64,000 nt of DNA from Boudabousia marimammalium (GCF_001936115.1 NZ_MPDM01000004.1:124001-188000); one strand, 5' to 3'; positions 1 through 8,807 are shown, numbered from the stretch's first letter. Notes: generated by a model not told the origin, from the sequence alone. Numbers and translations: made by a program.

Positions 1-519
1 GAGCAGGGCCGCTCCCCTTCCTTACGCCTGCGCAGTGAAGTGAGTGAGTTTACTGTGCAGGACCAGTTCGCGGGTGCTTTCACCGGCCCGGTGGATGACG
101 TGGTGATTCGCCGCGGGGATGGCGTCATAGCGTACAACCTAGCTGTGGTCATTGATGATGCCTTCCAAGGAATTGATCAGGTCTGCCGCGGTGATGATTT
201 ACTTTCCTCTTCTCCGCGTCAGGCTTATCTGGCTAGCCTTTTGGGGCTGCCACCGGTGACTTACGCGCATGTCCCCCTCGTCCTGAACCCTGCCGGAGAG
301 CGCCTGGCGAAACGTGATGGCGCCGTCTCTATGCGTGACTTGGCAGGGCTGGGCTGGGGTGCAGACCAGGTTTTGGCGTGGATTGCGAGCAGTTTGGGTG
401 TCGAGGGTGCCGAGGGCGCCACAGGCTTGACTCTCCCTGAGGTGGCCCGTCAGATTTCTTGGGAAACGGTTAATAACGGTCCCGTGATTTTTGATCCGCC
501 CCAGTTAGCTCACGCATGA
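1..519 (+). CDS. gluQ: Glutamyl-Q tRNA(Asp) synthetase, C-terminal part (open at the left edge)
   Basis: GluQRS is a truncated glutamyl-tRNA synthetase that attaches glutamate to the queuosine of tRNA-Asp. The frame is open from base 1, so the N-terminus lies outside the window; the GTG at 40 is internal. Visible class I features are the block RRGDGVIAYNLAVVIDDAFQ, the following RGDDLL, and a degenerate KMSKS-type loop, LAKRDG, near the C-terminus. No anticodon-binding domain follows, which separates GluQRS from full-length GltX. A Nudix gene follows 13 bases downstream on the same strand. The family assignment is solid; the choice between GluQRS and a truncated GltX rests on the short C-terminus. 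Confidence 0.85.
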   Translation, partial: EQGRSPSLRLRSEVSEFTVQDQFAGAFTGPVDDVVIRRGDGVIAYNLAVVIDDAFQGIDQVCRGDDLLSSSPRQAYLASLLGLPPVTYAHVPLVLNPAGERLAKRDGAVSMRDLAGLGWGADQVLAWIASSLGVEGAEGATGLTLPEVARQISWETVNNGPVIFDPPQLAHA

Positions 520-532
520 TTGTAAAGTTGGT

Positions 533-1090
533 GTGACCGTGCCGAAGCAAAACAGCCATCAGAGCTTGGATTTAGTGTGGGAGGAAGCGGCGGTGGGCGG
601 TGCGGATTCTTTCCGCCTACGTTCGGCGGCCCTACTCATTCATGCTCAACAGATCTTATTGGTTCATAATTTGGTGCACGATTTCTACTACACGGTGGGC
701 GGCGCCGTCCGTCATGGGGAAAGTAGTTTGGAAGCGGTGGCGCGGGAGGTACGGGAAGAAACTGGGCTCACGCTTCGCCACTCTCGTTTAGTTTTCCTTT
801 ATGAAGTCTTTTATCAAGATCAGCTATCAGAGTCGGATTTGCGCTGCCATGAGATTAACTTGTTCTATTTGCATGAGTTGACCCAAGAGGAACGCACTCG
901 AGTAGACGCGAAGATTCATGAAACCAAGTCTGGGTCTGAGCGTGGATTGGATTTACCTTCCGGTGAGACCTTAGAATGGCTGGATTTTGCTGCTCTCTCA
1001 GATAAGGTAGTCTTCCCTAGTTTTCTTCCTGATCGTCTGCTCCGGCCTCTTCCTGAACAGTTTGAACATGTGGTGGAAGGAGCGAACTAA
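533..1090 (+). CDS. Nudix hydrolase
   Basis: This 185-residue protein hydrolyses some nucleoside diphosphate linked to another moiety; the substrate cannot be read from sequence. The Nudix box is clear at about residues 57-79: GGAVRHGESSLEAVAREV followed by REETG, with the expected glutamates for the divalent metal. A beta-rich Nudix fold surrounds it. The start is a GTG with a weak Shine-Dalgarno sequence, and a second in-frame GTG lies 6 bases later. It follows gluQ by 13 bases and is probably co-transcribed. A strong bidirectional terminator follows. Confidence 0.85.
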   Translation: MTVPKQNSHQSLDLVWEEAAVGGADSFRLRSAALLIHAQQILLVHNLVHDFYYTVGGAVRHGESSLEAVAREVREETGLTLRHSRLVFLYEVFYQDQLSESDLRCHEINLFYLHELTQEERTRVDAKIHETKSGSERGLDLPSGETLEWLDFAALSDKVVFPSFLPDRLLRPLPEQFEHVVEGAN

Positions 1091-1105
1091 AAGCAGCGCA
1101 CAGAT

Positions 1106-1149
1106 AAAACGCCGGCGGGAACACTGCTATGCATTCCCGCCGGCGTTTT
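1106..1149. terminator. Bidirectional intrinsic terminator between Nudix gene and infB
   Basis: A perfect 16-bp inverted repeat (1106-1121 pairs with 1134-1149, loop of 12) starts with AAAA and ends with TTTT. It can therefore stop transcription from the plus-strand gluQ-Nudix pair and from the minus-strand rimP-nusA-ylxR-infB operon. Confidence 0.9.
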
Positions 1150-1181
1150 ATTTGGCGTCTGCTCAGAGACTATGAGCTAGC

Positions 1182-4028
1182 TCAGTCGCGAGCCTTTTCA
1201 CGCATCTCCCAGGTCTCAATGATGTCGCCTTCCTTGATGTCCTTTGCGCCCAGACCGATACCACATTCGAAGCCCTCCCGGACCTCAGTGACATCGTCCT
1301 TTTCGCGACGCAAGGATTCTATCTTCAAGTTCTCCGCAACAACTACGCCATCGCGCACCAACCGAGCATGGCTGTTACGGCGAATGGTGCCACTACGAAC
1401 AATCGAGCCGGCAATGTTGCCGAACTTGGAGGAGCGGAATACCTGACGGATTTCCGCGGTACCTAGAGCGACTTCCTCATAGATTGGCTTGAGCATACCC
1501 TTCATCGCGTTCTCTACGTCTTCAATCGCAGAGTAGATGACAGAGTAGTACTTGATTTCTACGCCTTCGCGGTCAGCCATTTCACCGACACGCTCAGCGG
1601 GCCTAACGTTGAAGCCCAAAATGATGGCGTTATCCACGGTAGCCAGGTTGACATCGTTTTGGGTAATCGCGCCAACACCGCGGTGAATGATTCGCAACTG
1701 AACTTCTTCGCCCACATCAATCTTATTGAGGGAGTCTTCCAAAGCTTCCACAGCACCGGAGACGTCACCCTTAATAATCAGGTTCAAGGTGTCAACCTTG
1801 CCCTGCTTGAGAGCCTCATCGAAGTCTTCCAAGCTGATACGCTTGCGACGCTTCGCCAGCTGGGCAGCACGCTCAGCTGCGGCACGCTTGTCAGCAATCT
1901 GACGTGCGGTGCGATCATCTGGTGCAATCAGGAAGGAATCGCCTGCGCGTGGCACTGAGGTCAGACCCAGTACCTGCACGGGACGGGCCGGTCCTGCCTC
2001 TGTGACGGACTTGCCGTGCTCATCGAACATGGCGCGGACGCGGCCGTAGGCTTGTCCTGCCACCATGGCGTCACCGACTCGCAAGGTACCGCGCTCCACG
2101 AGGGCGGTCACAACCGAGCCTCGCCCCTTATCGAGGTTGGCTTCAATCGCTACGCCGCGGGCGTCACTGTCGGGGTTAGCCTTCAGTTCTAGCTCCGCGT
2201 CAGCGGTCAATAGGACTGCTTCCAGTAGCTTGTCGATATTCATGCGTTCCTTAGCAGAAACGTCAACAAACATTACGTCGCCACCGTATTCTTCAGCCAC
2301 CAAGTTGTATTCGGTTAGCTGTGCCCTGATCTTGTCAGGGTTCGAATCCGGCTTATCCACCTTGTTTACCGCAACCACAATCGGCACATTCGCCGACTGT
2401 GCGTGGTTGATAGCTTCCACGGTCTGGGGCATAACGCCGTCATCTGCCGCAACCACCAAAATGGCAATATCGGTGACCTTCGCACCACGGGCACGCATAG
2501 CTGTGAAGGCTTCGTGACCGGGCGTATCAATGAAGGTGATGGCGCGGGAGTCGCCCTCGTGGGCAACCCGCACCTGGTATGCACCAATATGCTGGGTGAT
2601 ACCACCGGATTCTCCGGCAACTACGTCGGTGTGACGGATTGCGTCCAGCAGTTTAGTTTTACCGTGGTCGACGTGACCCATGACGGTAACTACCGGAGGA
2701 CGGCTCTGCAACTCAGAGTCATCGGTTTCGAGCTCTTCAGCTTCGAGGTCGATGTCGAAGGATTCGAGGAGTTCACGATCCTCATCCTCTGGGGAAACAA
2801 TCTGCACATCGTAACCTAGTTCTATACCGAGGGCCTCGAAAGTTTCCTGGTCAAGGGACTGAGTGGCGGTAGCCATCTCACCGAGAGACATCAGTACGGT
2901 AACCAATGCTGCGGGGTTGACGTTAATCTTTTCCGCAAAATCAGCTAGCGAGGCACCAGAACGAATCCGCAACGGAGTGGATCCGTCGCCACGGGGAACC
3001 TTGACGCCGCCGATGAGCGGAGCATTTTGCTCTTCAAACTCTGCCTTGCGTGCGCGTTTCGACTTCTTGCCTCGACGCGGGCCACCACTGCGACCAAAAG
3101 CACCTTGCGTGGAGCCACGTCCACCGCGACCGGCAAAGCCGCCGCGAGGACCGCCACCGGGGCCGTTCTGTCCACCGCCGGGACCGCCACCGAAGCCACC
3201 ACGACCACGGCCGCCTCCGGGGCGGCCCTTACCTGCGGGGGCGTCACCGGCGCGTGCCTGCGGGGACTGTCCAGGCATCATATTCGGATTCGGACGAGGT
3301 CCAGATCCACGACGCTCTTCTCCGGCTGCAGCAGGATTGCCACCGCGTGCACCAGCGGGACGAGCACTAGGTCGACCCTGGCCCTGTCCGGGCCGTCCAC
3401 CGGGACGACCCTGGCCGGAACGGCCTCCGGGACGCGGCATACCCTGATTCTGGGCGAAAGGATTGTTGCCTGGGCGCGGGCCCGGACGGGGCCCGCCAGT
3501 GCCTCCGGGTCGAGGCATCCCCTGCGACTGCGCGAAGGGGTTATTACCTGGGCGAGGCGCAGCCTCACCGGGCGTGGGAGACTTCGGCTTTGACACTGGC
3601 TTAGGTGTTGCTTTAGGAGCCTTAGCAGGCTTCGGGGTCGCCGAAGGTGCGGCCGGAGCCGGCTTCTTCGGGGCGCTTTCAGCCTTATTTCCAGGCTTAC
3701 TCTCGGGCTTCTTCTCAGCCTTAGCCGCAGGTTTGGGGGTCTGCGCACTCGGCTTAGGAGCGCGCTTAGGTTTGGGAGCGGCTTTCGGTACTTCACCGGT
3801 GCCGGCTTCGGCCTGCTTAGCTGAGCTGGCAGGGGCCGGTTTCTTTTCGCTCTTCTTTGCATCTGAGCTCTTAGCCCCTACAATATCGCGCATCCGGCGC
3901 GCTACTGGGGCTTCAATGCTTGAGGACGCAGACTTGACGAATTCGCCATTGTCTTTTAATACTTGAAGCAGTTCTTTACTGCTAATTCCGAGCTCTTTCG
4001 CGAGCTCGTGGACACGCAACTTGGCCAC
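1182..4028 (-). CDS. infB: Translation initiation factor IF-2
   Basis: IF-2 is the GTPase that brings fMet-tRNA to the 30S subunit and promotes subunit joining. The 948-residue product has an N-terminal IF2_N domain (residues 1-50), a long low-complexity linker rich in Ala, Pro, Lys, Gly and Arg (about 55-330), a second IF2_N segment (about 345-400), the G domain (GHVDHGKT near 448, [15 protein letters not shown]) and the C-terminal beta-barrel and fMet-tRNA-binding domains. The linker holds a near-duplicate block containing NNPFAQ and QGMPRPGG (about residues 160-205). The start is GTG, 59 bases after ylxR. The genes that commonly follow infB, rbfA and truB, are absent: the operon ends at the hairpin at 1106-1149. 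Confidence 0.98.
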   Translation of the reverse strand: MAKLRVHELAKELGISSKELLQVLKDNGEFVKSASSSIEAPVARRMRDIVGAKSSDAKKSEKKPAPASSAKQAEAGTGEVPKAAPKPKRAPKPSAQTPKPAAKAEKKPESKPGNKAESAPKKPAPAAPSATPKPAKAPKATPKPVSKPKSPTPGEAAPRPGNNPFAQSQGMPRPGGTGGPRPGPRPGNNPFAQNQGMPRPGGRSGQGRPGGRPGQGQGRPSARPAGARGGNPAAAGEERRGSGPRPNPNMMPGQSPQARAGDAPAGKGRPGGGRGRGGFGGGPGGGQNGPGGGPRGGFAGRGGRGSTQGAFGRSGGPRRGKKSKRARKAEFEEQNAPLIGGVKVPRGDGSTPLRIRSGASLADFAEKINVNPAALVTVLMSLGEMATATQSLDQETFEALGIELGYDVQIVSPEDEDRELLESFDIDLEAEELETDDSELQSRPPVVTVMGHVDHGKTKLLDAIRHTDVVAGESGGITQHIGAYQVRVAHEGDSRAITFIDTPGHEAFTAMRARGAKVTDIAILVVAADDGVMPQTVEAINHAQSANVPIVVAVNKVDKPDSNPDKIRAQLTEYNLVAEEYGGDVMFVDVSAKERMNIDKLLEAVLLTADAELELKANPDSDARGVAIEANLDKGRGSVVTALVERGTLRVGDAMVAGQAYGRVRAMFDEHGKSVTEAGPARPVQVLGLTSVPRAGDSFLIAPDDRTARQIADKRAAAERAAQLAKRRKRISLEDFDEALKQGKVDTLNLIIKGDVSGAVEALEDSLNKIDVGEEVQLRIIHRGVGAITQNDVNLATVDNAIILGFNVRPAERVGEMADREGVEIKYYSVIYSAIEDVENAMKGMLKPIYEEVALGTAEIRQVFRSSKFGNIAGSIVRSGTIRRNSHARLVRDGVVVAENLKIESLRREKDDVTEVREGFECGIGLGAKDIKEGDIIETWEMREKARD

Positions 4029-4087
4029 GTTTCTCCTGTTCTGGAATCCATCCCAAAACAGGATGGATGATTAATATTGCTGGCAGC

Positions 4088-4447
4088 TCATCGCTGGGTA
4101 CTCATCGGGTGCCCATCAGCTTCCAACCCGCTTTCATCTGCTACGCAGCGGCCCGCACTTTGCGAACCGGAAGGAGTTCCTAAAATCTCTTCAAAAACTC
4201 CGGCCCGAACTTCCAACTGTGATAGTCGAAATGCTCTCAAGAAGGCTCTTTGCTTCTCGGCCTTGGCGACACATTCAAGGCGAGGATGTATCCACGCTCC
4301 CCGACCCGGTAGTGTCCGCTTTCGATCTACGATTAGTACACCATCATGGACAACCAGTCTAAGCAGTCGGCTAACGCCATCTGCCTGCCGACAGCCCACA
4401 CACATCCGTGCGGGCATGCCACTAGCTAGGGCTATGTCACTACTCAT
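4088..4447 (-). CDS. ylxR: YlxR family RNA-binding protein (DUF448)
   Basis: A small basic protein of 119 residues encoded between nusA and infB, the usual position of YlxR. The family signature is visible: RMCVGCRQ near residues 14-21, then a PGRGAWIHP motif (about 47-55), then the C...A....AF.RAF helix. YlxR binds RNA and has been linked to RNase P and transcription in other bacteria; no more specific role can be read here. The last 35 residues look unstructured. An alternative start is the internal ATG at 4417. Confidence 0.85.
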   Translation of the reverse strand: MSSDIALASGMPARMCVGCRQADGVSRLLRLVVHDGVLIVDRKRTLPGRGAWIHPRLECVAKAEKQRAFLRAFRLSQLEVRAGVFEEILGTPSGSQSAGRCVADESGLEADGHPMSTQR

Positions 4448-4531
4448 ACTACTGCCTTCACCTTGAAAATGCCTATTTTCGAGGGAAAACTCACGTCTTC
4501 AGATTCGGCGTTTCGGATCAGCGACGCCAGC

Positions 4532-5542
4532 TCAGTTGCTTTCGGACTCTTCTGCCGACTGATCATCTGCACCCAGATTCTCAGTATCGGCGTGGATATC
4601 GATCTTCCAGCCGGTCAGACGGGCCGCTAGGCGAGCATTCTGTCCTTCTTTACCGATCGCCAAAGAAAGCTGGAAATCCGGCACGACGACGCGGGCAATC
4701 TGCTCCTTCGCGTCAACGATTTCGATGGAAGATACCTTGGCAGGAGAAAGCGCATTGGGAATATAAACGGCGGGATCTGTGGAGAAATCCACAATATCAA
4801 TCTTTTCACCGTTCAGTTCATTCATCACCGCACGCACACGCTGACCCATTGGGCCAATACATGAGCCCTTAGCGTTCACACCTTTCGTAGCGGAACGAAC
4901 CGCAATCTTAGAGCGGTGTCCGGCCTCACGGGCGACGGATTCAATAATCACGTCACCGTTTTCAATCTCAGGAACTTCGCGAGCGAAGACGCCCTTGACC
5001 AAGCCAGGGTGGGTGCGAGACAGCAGAATACGCGGGCCACGTTCAGTGCGAGCCACTTCCACCACATAGGCGCGTACCCAATCCCCGTGGCGCAGTTTCT
5101 CTCCTGGCACCTGCTCAGATTCGGGGAGAACAGCTTCAAAATCACCGATGTCTACCTTCAACACGCGCGGGTCACGCCCCTGCTGGATGATGCCAGAGAC
5201 GACTGTGCCTGCCTTGTCTTTGAAAGCACCGAGGACCTCATCATCCTCGGCCTCACGCAAACGCTGCACGATAACGGAGCGAGCCGTCGCGGTAGCGATC
5301 CGGCCGAAACCATTCGGGGTGTCGTCGAACTCGCCAATCACGGTGCCATCTTCATCAATTTCGCTTGCCATTACAGCGATTGCGCCGGTTTTTGGATCAA
5401 TCTCCACACGCGCGTCACGGATAGCGCCAGGCATATTGTGGTAAGCCTTCAAGAGAGCTACCTTGATGGCGTCCAGCAGAGTGTCCATGGAAACACCCTT
5501 CTCGGATTCAACCATCCGCAAGGCCTGCATATCGATTTCCAT
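4532..5542 (-). CDS. nusA: Transcription termination/antitermination protein NusA
   Basis: NusA binds RNA polymerase and nascent RNA and modulates pausing, termination and antitermination. The 336-residue product shows an N-terminal polymerase-binding domain (about 1-125), an S1 domain (about 130-200), and two KH domains (about 205-320; the second includes [21 protein letters not shown]). It lacks the C-terminal acidic repeats of enteric NusA, as is normal in actinobacteria. I chose the ATG at 5542 because GGAGG lies 7 bases upstream; a GTG at 5548 is in frame. It begins immediately after rimP, and the two are translationally coupled. Confidence 0.97.
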   Translation of the reverse strand: MEIDMQALRMVESEKGVSMDTLLDAIKVALLKAYHNMPGAIRDARVEIDPKTGAIAVMASEIDEDGTVIGEFDDTPNGFGRIATATARSVIVQRLREAEDDEVLGAFKDKAGTVVSGIIQQGRDPRVLKVDIGDFEAVLPESEQVPGEKLRHGDWVRAYVVEVARTERGPRILLSRTHPGLVKGVFAREVPEIENGDVIIESVAREAGHRSKIAVRSATKGVNAKGSCIGPMGQRVRAVMNELNGEKIDIVDFSTDPAVYIPNALSPAKVSSIEIVDAKEQIARVVVPDFQLSLAIGKEGQNARLAARLTGWKIDIHADTENLGADDQSAEESESN

Positions 5543-5544
5543 AA

Positions 5545-6009
5545 TCACTCCTCCGTTTGCGACAAATCGACCCGACTACGGGCCGACAGAATAGATTCTA
5601 ACGGTATCTGCCGTTCCTTGCCTGAAGCTTCGACAGTAATCTGGGTATCTGTTACCTCAATTAGTCGACCGGATACTCTACCTTCGGTTTTTGTCTTTAT
5701 TTTGACCAGTCGCCCAAGGGTTCTCCGGTAGTGCCGCGGAGTAATCAGTTCTCGTTCTGCTCCGGGTGTACCGACCTCCAGAGTGTAGGCGGTAGGAAGC
5801 GGATCTAATTCGTCCATCTCCTGAGAAATCAGGCGGCTGGCCGTCTCAACGAGAGTCCCAGGAACCGAGCCGGGTCCATCGATTTTATCGACATCAACAA
5901 TCACTAGCGGGTTCTTACCCTTGGTAATGGTAAGTTTCTCCACCATCAGTTCAAGCTCAGCAAGAGACTGGTTTAGGTGCTGAGTGATATCCTCCACACT
6001 CTTTTTCAA
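5545..6009 (-). CDS. rimP: Ribosome maturation factor RimP
   Basis: RimP assists 30S subunit maturation. The 154-residue product has the two-domain RimP pattern: an N-terminal alpha/beta domain with [24 protein letters not shown] split over about residues 38-63, the [20 protein letters not shown] signature (about 81-100), and a C-terminal SH3-like domain ([18 protein letters not shown]). The start is TTG, supported by GAGGAGG 7 bases upstream. It is the first gene of the minus-strand rimP-nusA-ylxR-infB operon and is divergent from the lipoprotein gene at 6062. Confidence 0.93.
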   Translation of the reverse strand: MKKSVEDITQHLNQSLAELELMVEKLTITKGKNPLVIVDVDKIDGPGSVPGTLVETASRLISQEMDELDPLPTAYTLEVGTPGAERELITPRHYRRTLGRLVKIKTKTEGRVSGRLIEVTDTQITVEASGKERQIPLESILSARSRVDLSQTEE

Positions 6010-6061
6010 AATTCCCTCCTCGGTTCTGTACCAAATATTGTACCCGTGAGATAATCAAAGG

Positions 6062-7291
6062 GTGTTATCAAACTTAGTGCCGTTCAATATTTTCCCCTCT
6101 CCGCGTTCAGATCAGCGGGAGAATGACCCCTTGCCACCTCAGGGACGGCGAGGACGAGGACGCCTCGCCACCCTGCCGTTAATGACGGGTCTGACGGTAC
6201 TTGCATTGTCTTTATCCGGTTGCTCAACTCTTCGGTTTGAGACCAGTGGCGACCCGCTCACCCAGTTGGGACGCAATACGCAGATTCGTGAAGTAGTGGT
6301 GCGTACGGGCGTGCAATTGAATCAAAACTGTGCGGAGGTGACCTCTGCTTTGCCGCCAGAACAGGCCGGCCCAGCACAAAGGACCTGCGGGAATCTCTCT
6401 AGTGTGGTGCAGCAGCTGGGCGGAATCTGGGAAGGTAACTTGGAGAAGCCAGAGAATGAGCGGCTTCGTGACCCGCAACTGCCCAAGGACTCTCCAACGG
6501 CAGTAGCGATGAGCATGATGGAGGCGGCTGCAGCCGACCGTGATTTAGCTTTGGTGGCTTCGTATTCTCCGCTGGCAACGAACCTCAAGATTCAGCAGTG
6601 GCGCCTGCAGCTGATAGCCAGCCAGTTCGCTTCAGCAGCTGGCATCAACGCGGTTCCCCTCCCTGACTTGGGCAAAGGAAAGCCGGTTGATTACCAGACA
6701 CTACTGCCGGTTCACGATAAGGCGCGCGAACTGACTGAAGCTCAGCTTCCCATCTCCTCCCCCTACGTAACTTCCCCAGAGACTTCACCTGAAAGCCCTG
6801 CTGCGGGCTATCTAACCTACCTGCAGGTACGCGATGACGCCCGGGAGCTTGCCCGAGATACCGACCCCAAGCCTGAGCTGGTCAGCGTTGATGAACAAAT
6901 GCAGTTCCTGCATCAAAGCTGGTGGACGCTACAGACTTTGTTAGCCCGAAAAGATAAGCCGAGTGCTCAGGCTTTAGCTGCTTTAGATAAGCAGCTTAAA
7001 CTGCTGGAAGAGCGGATTGACAAACTGGAAGCTGAGGGCGCTCAGATGGAGCTCACGCTCTCTTATCCGCTCCCTGAAGCGTTAGCAGGGACTGAAGGTA
7101 CCGATGGGCAAATAGCCTATGTTCTGCGTTCCCTGGCAGCATTTGATCTCAAGCAGTTTGGGGCGACCCCAGTGAAGGAGATGGAACTGCGAACACAGAG
7201 AGCCGCAGATTTCGACCAAGCGATTGCGACTGCGGTAGCACTGGGGAAAGGAGCTGTGATTCTTGACTCACTAGCTCCAGCAGTCAAGTAA
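6062..7291 (+). CDS. Putative lipoprotein of unknown function next to rimP
   Basis: The 409-residue product has an arginine-rich stretch (RRGRGR) followed by a hydrophobic segment and a lipobox, LSLSGC (Cys near residue 54), so it is probably exported and lipid-anchored. The n-region is unusually long with the GTG start at 6062; no later start has a good signal peptide. The mature part is largely helical, with a predicted amphipathic stretch around residues 295-330. Actinobacteria often carry a DUF4439 ferritin-like gene divergent from rimP. This could be a distant member by position, but I cannot recognise the domain. Confidence 0.7.
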   Translation: MLSNLVPFNIFPSPRSDQRENDPLPPQGRRGRGRLATLPLMTGLTVLALSLSGCSTLRFETSGDPLTQLGRNTQIREVVVRTGVQLNQNCAEVTSALPPEQAGPAQRTCGNLSSVVQQLGGIWEGNLEKPENERLRDPQLPKDSPTAVAMSMMEAAAADRDLALVASYSPLATNLKIQQWRLQLIASQFASAAGINAVPLPDLGKGKPVDYQTLLPVHDKARELTEAQLPISSPYVTSPETSPESPAAGYLTYLQVRDDARELARDTDPKPELVSVDEQMQFLHQSWWTLQTLLARKDKPSAQALAALDKQLKLLEERIDKLEAEGAQMELTLSYPLPEALAGTEGTDGQIAYVLRSLAAFDLKQFGATPVKEMELRTQRAADFDQAIATAVALGKGAVILDSLAPAVK

Positions 7292-7318
7292 CTCCCCCGC
7301 ATAATCAGAAACACAAAT

Positions 7319-7346
7319 AAAGCCTCGGGCAACTGCCCGAGGCTTT
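7319..7346. terminator. Bidirectional intrinsic terminator at the left edge of the prophage
   Basis: A near-continuous inverted repeat (7319-7331 with 7334-7346) begins with AAA and ends with TTT. It terminates the lipoprotein gene on the plus strand. Before integration it would also have been the native terminator of tRNA-Asn on the minus strand. It now lies between host transcription and the integrase. Confidence 0.85.
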
Positions 7347-7351
7347 AATCT

Positions 7352-7390
7352 GCTCCCGCGGCAGGACTCGAACCTGCAACCGTCCGATTA
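7352..7390. repeat. attL core (39-bp direct repeat, remnant of tRNA-Asn 3' half)
   Basis: Identical to 24752-24790. It holds the original chromosomal 3' half of tRNA-Asn from the anticodon outwards, now detached from its 5' half. The flanks differ at once: T at 7351 against G at 24751, and T at 7391 against A at 24791. That fixes the core boundaries. Confidence 0.95.
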
Positions 7391-7435
7391 TCGGTCTAAA
7401 ACGCGCGTTTTGCGTTTGGCGGCTTAGACTTGACC

Positions 7436-8233
7436 ATGGTTAATACATGGAAAACTGTTCTTGGTCGGTACGTAGTTCACTTGCAATCTCTAGGACGGTC
7501 TAAGGGCACTATTCGCCTCCATGCTCATTACATCAAGCAGTTTGCCCGCCATGCTCCAGCTCCCGCGTTAATGACGGTGGAGGCCATCGAGCACACCCTC
7601 GCTAATCCTGAGTGGTCGCCTGAGACACGTAAAAGTGCTAGAAGCGTGGCAGTAGTGTTTTTCGGGTGGACGTTCAGACAAGGCATTACGAGAGATGTAG
7701 CGGGGCACTTAGATACTGTGAGGGTGCCTCAGGGTGTACCGCGTCCCGCGCCGGATAATATCACTGAGCGGGCTTTGAATCGTGCGCCGTTGCGTACTAG
7801 GCAGATGATTCTGTTAGCTAGGTACGGCGGCTTGCGCTGCTGTGAGATAGCGGTGGTGCACGGCGATGATTGGGACGGCCAAATGCTACTTGTCCATGGT
7901 AAGGGTGGTAAACGGCGGCTGGTGCCGATTTTGGACGAAAGACTCACTACTACGCTGGATTTACTGGAAGAGTTCCTATTTCCGGGAAAGATTGACGGCC
8001 ATCTTTCCGCGGATCGAGTGAATCGGATTATCTCTAACGCTTTGCCGGGTAAATGGACGGCTCATACTCTCAGACACCGTTATGCGACGGCCGCTTATGC
8101 TGGGACTAGAGACTTATTAGCGGTTGGCAAGTTGCTAGGGCACTCAAGGCCGGAGACTACCCAAAGATATGTGTTAGAGCCTCAAGACGCGCTATTAAAC
8201 GCGGCGAGAGCGGCGAGAGCGGCGAGCGCCTAG
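7436..8233 (+). CDS. int: Tyrosine recombinase (phage integrase)
   Basis: Catalyses site-specific integration and excision at tRNA-Asn. The 265-residue product has an N-terminal SAM-like DNA-binding domain (about 5-90) and a catalytic domain with the first Arg in YGGLRCCEI, Lys in GKGGKRR, HTLRHRYATAAY (H-x-x-R), the His of LLGHSRPETT and the tyrosine in TQRYV. The C-terminus is a run of Ala/Arg codons from a 9-bp microrepeat, ending ASA. I took the ATG at 7436; an in-frame TTG at 7430 is possible (GGCGG 7 bases upstream). In the excised circle it begins only 2-8 bases after the stop of the extended repressor frame. In the prophage it sits behind the host terminator at 7319-7346. Confidence 0.95.
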   Translation: MVNTWKTVLGRYVVHLQSLGRSKGTIRLHAHYIKQFARHAPAPALMTVEAIEHTLANPEWSPETRKSARSVAVVFFGWTFRQGITRDVAGHLDTVRVPQGVPRPAPDNITERALNRAPLRTRQMILLARYGGLRCCEIAVVHGDDWDGQMLLVHGKGGKRRLVPILDERLTTTLDLLEEFLFPGKIDGHLSADRVNRIISNALPGKWTAHTLRHRYATAAYAGTRDLLAVGKLLGHSRPETTQRYVLEPQDALLNAARAARAASA

Positions 8234-8234
8234 A

Positions 8235-8450
8235 CTAACTGATACCTGATTGCCGCTTGACGCGCGGGCGGTTGGCTTGCCATTCGTCGATTGTTTCGGG
8301 CAGCCACACTGACATGTCACGACCTTTTTGCGCAGATATCACGGCGTCAGGGGGTGGGAGCATGCCTTTTTGGATATACCCTGAGATAGTATTTACGGAC
8401 AAGCCGAGTCGTCGCGCTACTGCCGCTGCGGCTAGATATCTAGTTGGCAT
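8235..8450 (-). CDS. xis: Small helix-turn-helix protein, putative excisionase
   Basis: A 71-residue basic protein with a MerR/AlpA-type winged helix-turn-helix at the N-terminus: YLAAAAVARRLGLSVNTISG, then YIQKGMLPPPDAV, and a basic tail. It converges on int with one base between the stop codons, a common position for a directionality factor. Its start overlaps the end of the 51-residue membrane protein gene, so the two are co-translated. The assignment as excisionase is inferred from fold and place; a small transcription regulator is the alternative. Confidence 0.6.
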   Translation of the reverse strand: MPTRYLAAAAVARRLGLSVNTISGYIQKGMLPPPDAVISAQKGRDMSVWLPETIDEWQANRPRVKRQSGIS

Positions 8451-8595
8451 TCTTCTGTCCTACCACGAGGGCGGCAACCATAATCGCGGTCATGAGGGAT
8501 AGCGTACCTGCCGCGAGGTATGAGTCTTGCCTATAGGCGATAGCTGCGGCGAGAGCGGCCCCTGTTGCTGAGAGTCCTAGTGCGAGTTTTTTCAT
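8440..8595 (-). CDS. 51-residue hydrophobic membrane protein
   Basis: Starts MKKLALGLSATGAALAAAIA, then a short polar loop (YRQDSY) and a second hydrophobic segment, so it probably spans the membrane twice. The ATG is preceded by AGGAG at 7 bases. The 3' end overlaps the start of the helix-turn-helix gene by 11 bases. Function is unknown; position allows a role in lysogenic expression or lysis. Confidence 0.65.
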   Translation of the reverse strand: MKKLALGLSATGAALAAAIAYRQDSYLAAGTLSLMTAIMVAALVVGQKNAN

Positions 8596-8626
8596 GGCTA
8601 ACTCCTGTTGAAAAGTGCGGAGAGGA

Positions 8627-8654
8627 CCCCGACCCCTCGTGTGAGGGGTCGGGG
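8627..8654. terminator. GC-rich hairpin between the 31- and 51-residue genes
   Basis: A perfect 12-bp stem (8627-8638 with 8643-8654) with a four-base loop. There is no clear T-run on either side. On the minus strand it could partly terminate or stabilise the upstream mRNA end. Confidence 0.4.
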
Positions 8655-8668
8655 CTTCCCGGCTTCAG

Positions 8669-8764
8669 CTACTTCTTTGACATTTTGTCTTTGATGTAGT
8701 CAACAAGCTGTAAGCTTGCTAGAATGGAGCCAGGAAGAGCAATGATGATCGACAGAATCAACAT
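8669..8764 (-). CDS. 31-residue hydrophobic peptide, type I toxin-like
   Basis: The peptide starts with a hydrophobic segment (MLILSIIIALPGSILASL) and ends in a charged tail (YIKDKMSKK), the layout of Fst/Ldr/TisB-type membrane toxins. AAAGGA precedes the ATG by about 7 bases. A consensus minus-strand promoter lies at 8840-8868. On the opposite strand an extended -10 (8717-8725) and a T-tailed terminator (8783-8807) could produce an antisense RNA over its 5' end. It could instead be an ordinary small phage membrane protein; no homologue is recognised. Confidence 0.5.
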   Translation of the reverse strand: MLILSIIIALPGSILASLQLVDYIKDKMSKK

Positions 8765-8806
8765 TATCTTTCCTTTCCGTTACCCCCCGGCCTACCCGGG
8801 GGGTTT
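8732..8806 (+). ncRNA. Candidate antisense RNA to the 31-residue peptide gene
   Basis: Predicted from signals only. An extended -10 (TGC followed by TAGAAT, 8717-8725) would start RNA near 8732 on the plus strand, and the hairpin at 8783-8803 followed by TTTTATT would end it. The RNA of about 75 bases would be complementary to the peptide gene's start region and Shine-Dalgarno sequence. There is no good -35 hexamer. Confidence 0.3.
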
Positions 8807-8807
8807 T
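8783..8807 (+). terminator. Intrinsic terminator, plus strand
   Basis: An 8-bp GC stem (8783-8790 with 8796-8803), five-base loop, followed by TTTTATT on the plus strand only. No plus-strand coding gene precedes it closely, so it is either the end of int read-through or of an antisense RNA. Confidence 0.6.

Noticed and set aside
3460-3560. Near-duplicate blocks in infB that resemble short direct repeats
   Set aside because: They are an in-frame protein duplication (NNPFAQ...QGMPRPGG), not a CRISPR array or insertion repeat.
2863-3593. Two long plus-strand frames rich in Pro/Arg or Thr/Ala opposite infB
   Set aside because: They are antisense shadows of the Gly/Arg/Pro-rich linker of IF-2, with biased composition and no start signals.
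4916-5731. 271-codon plus-strand frame opposite nusA and rimP
   Set aside because: Antisense to two strongly recognised genes; no ribosome binding site and unlikely composition.
8783-8803. Hairpin as terminator of the late operon (minus strand)
   Set aside because: The T-run lies on the plus-strand side; on the minus strand the stem is followed by TAACGG.
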